In this document: piece after piece, positions 60,523 through 64,000 of the stretch
How positions within the stretch are numbered: the stretch's first letter is position 1
How the letters are laid out: each line of letters begins with the position of its first letter
Assembly (NCBI GenBank): GCA_038210275.1
Contig: JBBQWV010000003.1
Span: forward strand, 1 to 64,000
DNA: 64,000 bases
Origin: PALSA-1296 sp038210275
GTDB lineage: Bacteria > Bacteroidota > Ignavibacteria > Palsa-1295
Direction: 5' to 3'
Translations under genes and position numbers: made by a program
The notes under the pieces: generated by a model
Told to the model about the DNA's origin: nothing
What the model saw: the letters and a program-made list of their open reading frames with translations, nothing else
Database searches by the model: none

Positions 60523-62004
60523 TCATTCAGGTGTGTAAACATACATAGTATCTGTAAATACTATTGGTTTATGAAGGTTTGGCGTTATATATTTTAAGAT
60601 ATAACCCGGGAAGGTGTCACGTTGATCATCAAATATACGAGTAAATCTGTGTGCCCTGAGGGTTGAATCGAGAGAGTATTTCAAATGATGTGACGTGGAA
60701 TCGTTCATTAGCAAAACATCCCCATATGCACGCAGTTCAGCAAATGTTTCTTTTCCCGCGCTATGTGGCATATATCCGTGATAGGGAATCCACAACTCAC
60801 CCGGTAAGACACGAATCGAATCTAAAAAAGCCTCTTGGCGGAGTTCATCGTTTTTTGTGGGAATGTTTTGTGGAAACGCATAGGGATTAGAAATAAGCAT
60901 CATAAATTGTATGAGAATTAATCCCAGATATAGAATGGTCGAAAATTCCTTTTTTGATCTTTTGATCATACTGTCAGCAATAAGGGGTAGGCTTATTCCA
61001 GTGAAAGCTGCCACAGGCATGAGCACGTTTTTCCCCCCTCCTTCATTCCCAAGTCCAACAAAAGCAGTTAAGAGCGCAGCTAAAAAAAGATAATCATGAA
61101 TGGATCGATTCGACACAGCATAAGATTTTGTTCTGGTGAAGATTCCCGAAATTACGGATAGAATAAAAAGTATGATTGTTACTAGCCAGCACCGTAGTGT
61201 AACATAAGAAAAGAAATCTGAGACGCCGGATAATAGTTGGAATGTTTTCCTTTTAGCAGATGGAATATAAAGGGTATAATATTCATACCAGCCATTTGTT
61301 ATGATATGGAAAAGAATCGTACCACAAAGGATAAAAAAAACTAAAGATAGAGTGAAGGCTATCGCATACTTTCTATTTCTAAACGCCATTAAAAATGCAA
61401 TTCCTGGAAAAAAGAAAACGGAGGATTGTTTAGTAAAATATGACAGCGTCAAAATAAGCGCCCCAAAAAAAACTGCGCTTTTGCTTTTTGCATATAAAGT
61501 AACGACGCAACCAATCAGTAGTAGTACAAGGAATAAAGAATCAACTCTTGCGCTTTCAAATGAGTACCCGACTTTTCCATAAGCTACGAGGAAAAGACCA
61601 ACTCCTATTATTGCGAAAAATTTATTTTTATTTGTCTCTTTATGTACAACATAGCCAATAAGGAGGGCGGATACAATTGTTGAAAGGACAGAGATTATCC
61701 TAACATTGACAAATGTTAAGCCTGTCAGTTTGGCAACACCTGCCGCTATATAATAGTAGAAAGGCTGGTATAACCAGGGGACATATTCAAGCGTAGGAAC
61801 AGTATAAAGGCTTTTTCCTTGAAGTAACCGAAGGATTTGATCGAGCATCGAGCCTTCCATCCAACTAACTTCGTACGGATAGAGTAAACGTCTTCCACCA
61901 AGATAAAGCCAATGCCCTATTGCAAGTATAGAAAGGAATACCAAAACCCACTTGAGGATTTTTTCTATTGAATGAATTCTTTTAGAAATTATAGCTCTTG
62001 ACAT
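60523..62004 (-). CDS. Multi-pass membrane protein, probable GT-C glycosyltransferase
   Basis: 493 residues. About ten membrane helices (WVLVFLSILAIGHWLYLGG, FFAIIGVGLFLVAY, LFLVLLLIGCVVTLY and on). The first large loop has YEVSWMEGSMLDQILRLLQG, with an acidic pair in the position used by GT-C enzymes for the catalytic Asp/Glu, and PWLYQPFYYYIAAGVAKLTG, the usual loop text of ArnT/PMT-like transferases. A soluble C-terminal tail of about 110 residues contains ELWIPYHGYMPHS and ends in TDTMYVYTPE. The donor would be a lipid-linked sugar, acting on the periplasmic side. The acceptor is unknown and no glycan cluster adjoins. Confidence 0.75.
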   Translation of the reverse strand: MSRAIISKRIHSIEKILKWVLVFLSILAIGHWLYLGGRRLLYPYEVSWMEGSMLDQILRLLQGKSLYTVPTLEYVPWLYQPFYYYIAAGVAKLTGLTFVNVRIISVLSTIVSALLIGYVVHKETNKNKFFAIIGVGLFLVAYGKVGYSFESARVDSLFLVLLLIGCVVTLYAKSKSAVFFGALILTLSYFTKQSSVFFFPGIAFLMAFRNRKYAIAFTLSLVFFILCGTILFHIITNGWYEYYTLYIPSAKRKTFQLLSGVSDFFSYVTLRCWLVTIILFILSVISGIFTRTKSYAVSNRSIHDYLFLAALLTAFVGLGNEGGGKNVLMPVAAFTGISLPLIADSMIKRSKKEFSTILYLGLILIQFMMLISNPYAFPQNIPTKNDELRQEAFLDSIRVLPGELWIPYHGYMPHSAGKETFAELRAYGDVLLMNDSTSHHLKYSLDSTLRAHRFTRIFDDQRDTFPGYILKYITPNLHKPIVFTDTMYVYTPE

Positions 62005-62405
62005 TATTGAGAGTGATTATATTCATCATACGAAAATACAACATTAGTTTACAAGTTCTCTCAGTATTAGTAGGATTTTAATAAATCGGGTAGAAAAGAA
62101 TTCTTTCGGAAACTCTTTGCTGACTCTTCCCGTTTACACGTCGCTCCATAAAAAAGAGCATACGTTCTTTGCACAGTTTTCGCCTCTGCCAGCCTAATAC
62201 GGCGTACGGACAAACGACTCGGATTCTCCGAAAACGTGTCCGAGAACTAGTTAAAAAGTTCATACCGAGCGCACGGCAAGCGAATTACCAAGTGGCGAAA
62301 TGCTGCTTTCATCAAAGACACAAAATTTTACGTATCGATACGCCCACAGGAGGAATGCATCTCCTGCGGTAAATATTTTCAACAATCATATTTCTTTAGA
62401 CTACA
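62005..62405 (+). other. 400-bp leader region of tuf, no convincing gene
   Basis: Short frames on both strands (62078-62263 minus, 62169-62372 plus) have no recognisable pattern and are Arg/Lys-rich by composition. Possible structure: ctcgga (62218-62223) with tccgag (62239-62244), and caggag (62347-62352) with ctcctg (62361-62366), the latter 40 bases before the ATG. A long structured leader controlling the tuf-rpsJ operon is possible; I cannot assign a known RNA family or promoter. Confidence 0.4.
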
Positions 62406-63614
62406 ATGGCAAAAGCAAAATTTGATCGTTCCAAGCCGCACGTTAACGTTGGTACGATCGGTCACGTTGATCATGGTAAAACTACCCTGACCGCTGCTAT
62501 CACAATGGCAATGGCAAAGCAGAACGGTAATGGCGAAGTTCGCTCGTTCGATTCTATTGATAACGCTCCTGAAGAGAAGGCGCGTGGAATCACGATCGCA
62601 ACGGCTCACGTCGAATATGAGACCAAAGCCCGCCACTATGCGCACGTTGATTGTCCTGGTCACGCTGATTATGTGAAGAACATGATCACCGGCGCTGCTC
62701 AGATGGATGGTGCTATTCTTGTTTGCGCTGCAACTGATGGACCAATGCCACAGACTCGCGAGCATATCTTGCTTGCTCGTCAGGTTGGTGTGCCAAAGAT
62801 TGTTGTGTTCTTGAATAAGTGCGATATCGCCGATCCTGAGCTTCTCGAGCTCGTTGAGCTTGAACTTCGTGAGTTGCTCACAAAGTATGAGTTTCCAGGA
62901 GATGACATCCCGATCATCCGTGGTTCTGCGCTTCAGGCTCTTAATGCTGGTTCAGACCCTGCTTCGACTCTTGATGATCCGCGTCTTAAGTGCATCTTCG
63001 AGCTTATGGATGCTGTTGATACCTACATCCCGACTCCGACTCGTGATATTGATAAGCCCTTCTTGATGTCTATTGAGGATGTATTCTCAATCACTGGTCG
63101 CGGTACTGTAGGTACAGGACGTATTGAGCGCGGTAAGGTTCGCGTTGGTGAAGAAGTTGAAGTTATCGGTCTTGGTCAACACAAGAAGACCGTTGTTACG
63201 GGTATCGAGATGTTCCGCAAGGAACTTGATGAAGGTATGGCTGGCGATAACGTCGGTATTCTCCTTCGTGGCGTTGAAAAGACGGATCTGGAACGCGGAC
63301 AAGTTGTCGCAAAGCCGGGTTCTATCACGCCGCACACAAATTTCAGTGCAAAAGTGTACGTCCTTTCGAAAGACGAAGGCGGACGCCACACACCATTCTT
63401 CAATGGTTATCGCCCTCAGTTCTATTTCCGTACGACAGATGTAACGGGTGTAGCAACTTTACCGACAGGCGTTGACATGGTTATGCCCGGTGATAACATC
63501 GAGATGAGCATTGAGCTTATTACCCCAATTGCTATGGAAGAAGGACTTCGCTTCGCTATTCGCGAAGGCGGACGTACCGTAGGTGCTGGAGTTGTCGATA
63601 AGATCACAAAATAA
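62406..63614 (+). CDS. tuf: Elongation factor Tu
   Basis: 402 residues. GTPase that delivers aminoacyl-tRNA to the ribosome. GHVDHGKTTLTAAIT (G1), EEKARGITIATAHVEYET (G2), DCPGHADYVKNMITGAAQMD (G3), FLNKCDIAD (G4), and domain 2-3 texts GRGTVGTGRIERGKVRVG and RTTDVTGVATLP are normal. Its upstream neighbours are not fusA/rpsG/rpsL, so this is the tuf copy that starts the S10 cluster. rpsJ follows after a hairpin. Confidence 0.97.
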   Translation: MAKAKFDRSKPHVNVGTIGHVDHGKTTLTAAITMAMAKQNGNGEVRSFDSIDNAPEEKARGITIATAHVEYETKARHYAHVDCPGHADYVKNMITGAAQMDGAILVCAATDGPMPQTREHILLARQVGVPKIVVFLNKCDIADPELLELVELELRELLTKYEFPGDDIPIIRGSALQALNAGSDPASTLDDPRLKCIFELMDAVDTYIPTPTRDIDKPFLMSIEDVFSITGRGTVGTGRIERGKVRVGEEVEVIGLGQHKKTVVTGIEMFRKELDEGMAGDNVGILLRGVEKTDLERGQVVAKPGSITPHTNFSAKVYVLSKDEGGRHTPFFNGYRPQFYFRTTDVTGVATLPTGVDMVMPGDNIEMSIELITPIAMEEGLRFAIREGGRTVGAGVVDKITK

Positions 63615-63622
63615 ATTGAATC

Positions 63623-63652
63623 AGGGGCGCTCGTTCACTCAGGCGCCCTTTC
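63623..63652 (+). terminator. Attenuator-type hairpin between tuf and rpsJ
   Basis: Stem gggcgc (63625-63630) and gcgccc (63643-63648), extended by a23-t50 and g24-t49 pairs, followed by ttcgtttt. It is placed 43 bases before rpsJ; it probably lowers or tunes read-through from tuf into the ribosomal protein genes. Confidence 0.7.
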
Positions 63653-63694
63653 GTTTTGTTCATTCTCAGAAAATATTAAGCAATCGCAGTTTAC

Positions 63695-63997
63695 ATGCAA
63701 AAGATTCGCATAAAGCTCAAGTCGTACGATCATAATCTGATCGACAAATCTGCGGAGAAGATCATTCGAACGGTAAAGCCGACCGGATGTGTGGTCTCAG
63801 GACCAATACCGCTTCCGACGAAGAAGTCGATCTACACCGTAAATCGCTCTCCTCACGTCGATAAAAAGAGCCGTGAGCAATTCGAGCTTCGTGCGCATAA
63901 GCGATTGATTGATATTCTCAATTCCAATAGCCGCACAGTGGATTCACTTATGAAGCTTGAGCTTCCGGCCGGTGTGGAAGTGGAAATCAAAGTCTAA
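63695..63997 (+). CDS. rpsJ: 30S ribosomal protein S10
   Basis: 100 residues. IRIKLKSYDHNLIDKSAEKI begins the conserved core; SGPIPLPTKKSIYTVNRSPH is the signature loop, and FELRAHKRLIDILNS and LPAGVEVEIKV close it. S10 is both a 30S protein and the NusE antitermination factor. It is the normal first gene of the S10 ribosomal protein cluster, which would continue past the window edge (rplC and on). Complete; the stop ends 3 bases before the edge. Confidence 0.97.
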   Translation: MQKIRIKLKSYDHNLIDKSAEKIIRTVKPTGCVVSGPIPLPTKKSIYTVNRSPHVDKKSREQFELRAHKRLIDILNSNSRTVDSLMKLELPAGVEVEIKV

Positions 63998-64000
63998 CTC

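Noticed and set aside
62078..62372. Short Arg/Lys-rich frames on both strands in front of tuf
   Set aside because: Both strands read as basic text because of composition; no family features, and they overlap each other.
1..64000. CRISPR arrays, prophage, IS transposases, rRNA genes
   Set aside because: No regularly spaced repeats, no integrase or transposase frames and no rRNA-like sequence were found anywhere in the window.

Overview
The window looks like chromosomal core genome of a member of the Bacteroidota/FCB group, most likely a Kapabacteria- or Ignavibacteria-like lineage (inference). The signs are a type IX secretion (T9SS) sorting tail, a SusC/SusD pair, TANFOR-type surface proteins, DUF3098 and LolCDE-type proteins, a futalosine-pathway menaquinone gene, and promoters of the Bacteroidota TTTG-N(about 20)-TAnnTTTG type at several genes. 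No phage, IS transposase, CRISPR array or rRNA is visible. Two tRNAs are present, Ala-GGC and Asp-GTC.

Layout. 1-10 kb, plus strand: end of a T9SS-secreted protein, a BaiN-type flavoprotein, rsmE, a PAP2 protein, an OppF-type ABC ATPase, pgsA-ftsY-mutL, and a GH105-like hydrolase with a VOC protein. 10-19 kb, minus strand: a long run with an exonuclease, a LolC/FtsX permease, mutT-mutY-ogg2 (an 8-oxoguanine repair cluster), a family 9 glycosyltransferase, a DUF3108 protein, an esterase, tdh and a menaquinone gene. 19-29 kb: PBP2, a subtilisin-like lipoprotein paired with a Cys/Gly-rich membrane protein, a TIR-TolB-TPR protein on the opposite strand, comM and tRNA-Ala. 29-34 kb: SusCD, a terminator, tRNA-Asp and a LEA-like lipoprotein. 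34-44 kb: cmk, a DGPF protein with an ECF42-type sigma factor, ispH, an AFG1/ZapE ATPase, rpsP-rimM, and Lol permease/ATPase genes split by a repeat. 44.8-55.5 kb: a three-gene locus of very large exported proteins. 55.5-64 kb: a PD40 propeller protein, serS-lysA-asd, a GT-C type membrane protein, then tuf and rpsJ.

The most remarkable part is 44.8-55.5 kb. Two giant proteins share a nearly identical Sec signal plus TANFOR-like N-terminal domain of about 300 residues, and their upstream leaders are also duplicated. They carry completely different C-terminal halves, and a fibronectin-III protein lies between them. The second giant (51378..55523) ends with what I read as contractile-injection-system parts in eCIS gene order: a tube-initiator (Afp7/CIS_tube-like) domain, a gp19-type tail-tube domain, and a second, double tail-tube domain. 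All are fused in one chain behind a signal peptide. I know of no described system with this architecture.

The genome also carries dispersed palindromes. One is a 48-bp near-perfect palindrome, one copy of which is fixed in frame inside the TIR protein gene. Another is a 105-125 bp hairpin family between genes. Many short intergenic gaps consist of drifting short words repeated in direct and inverted orientation.
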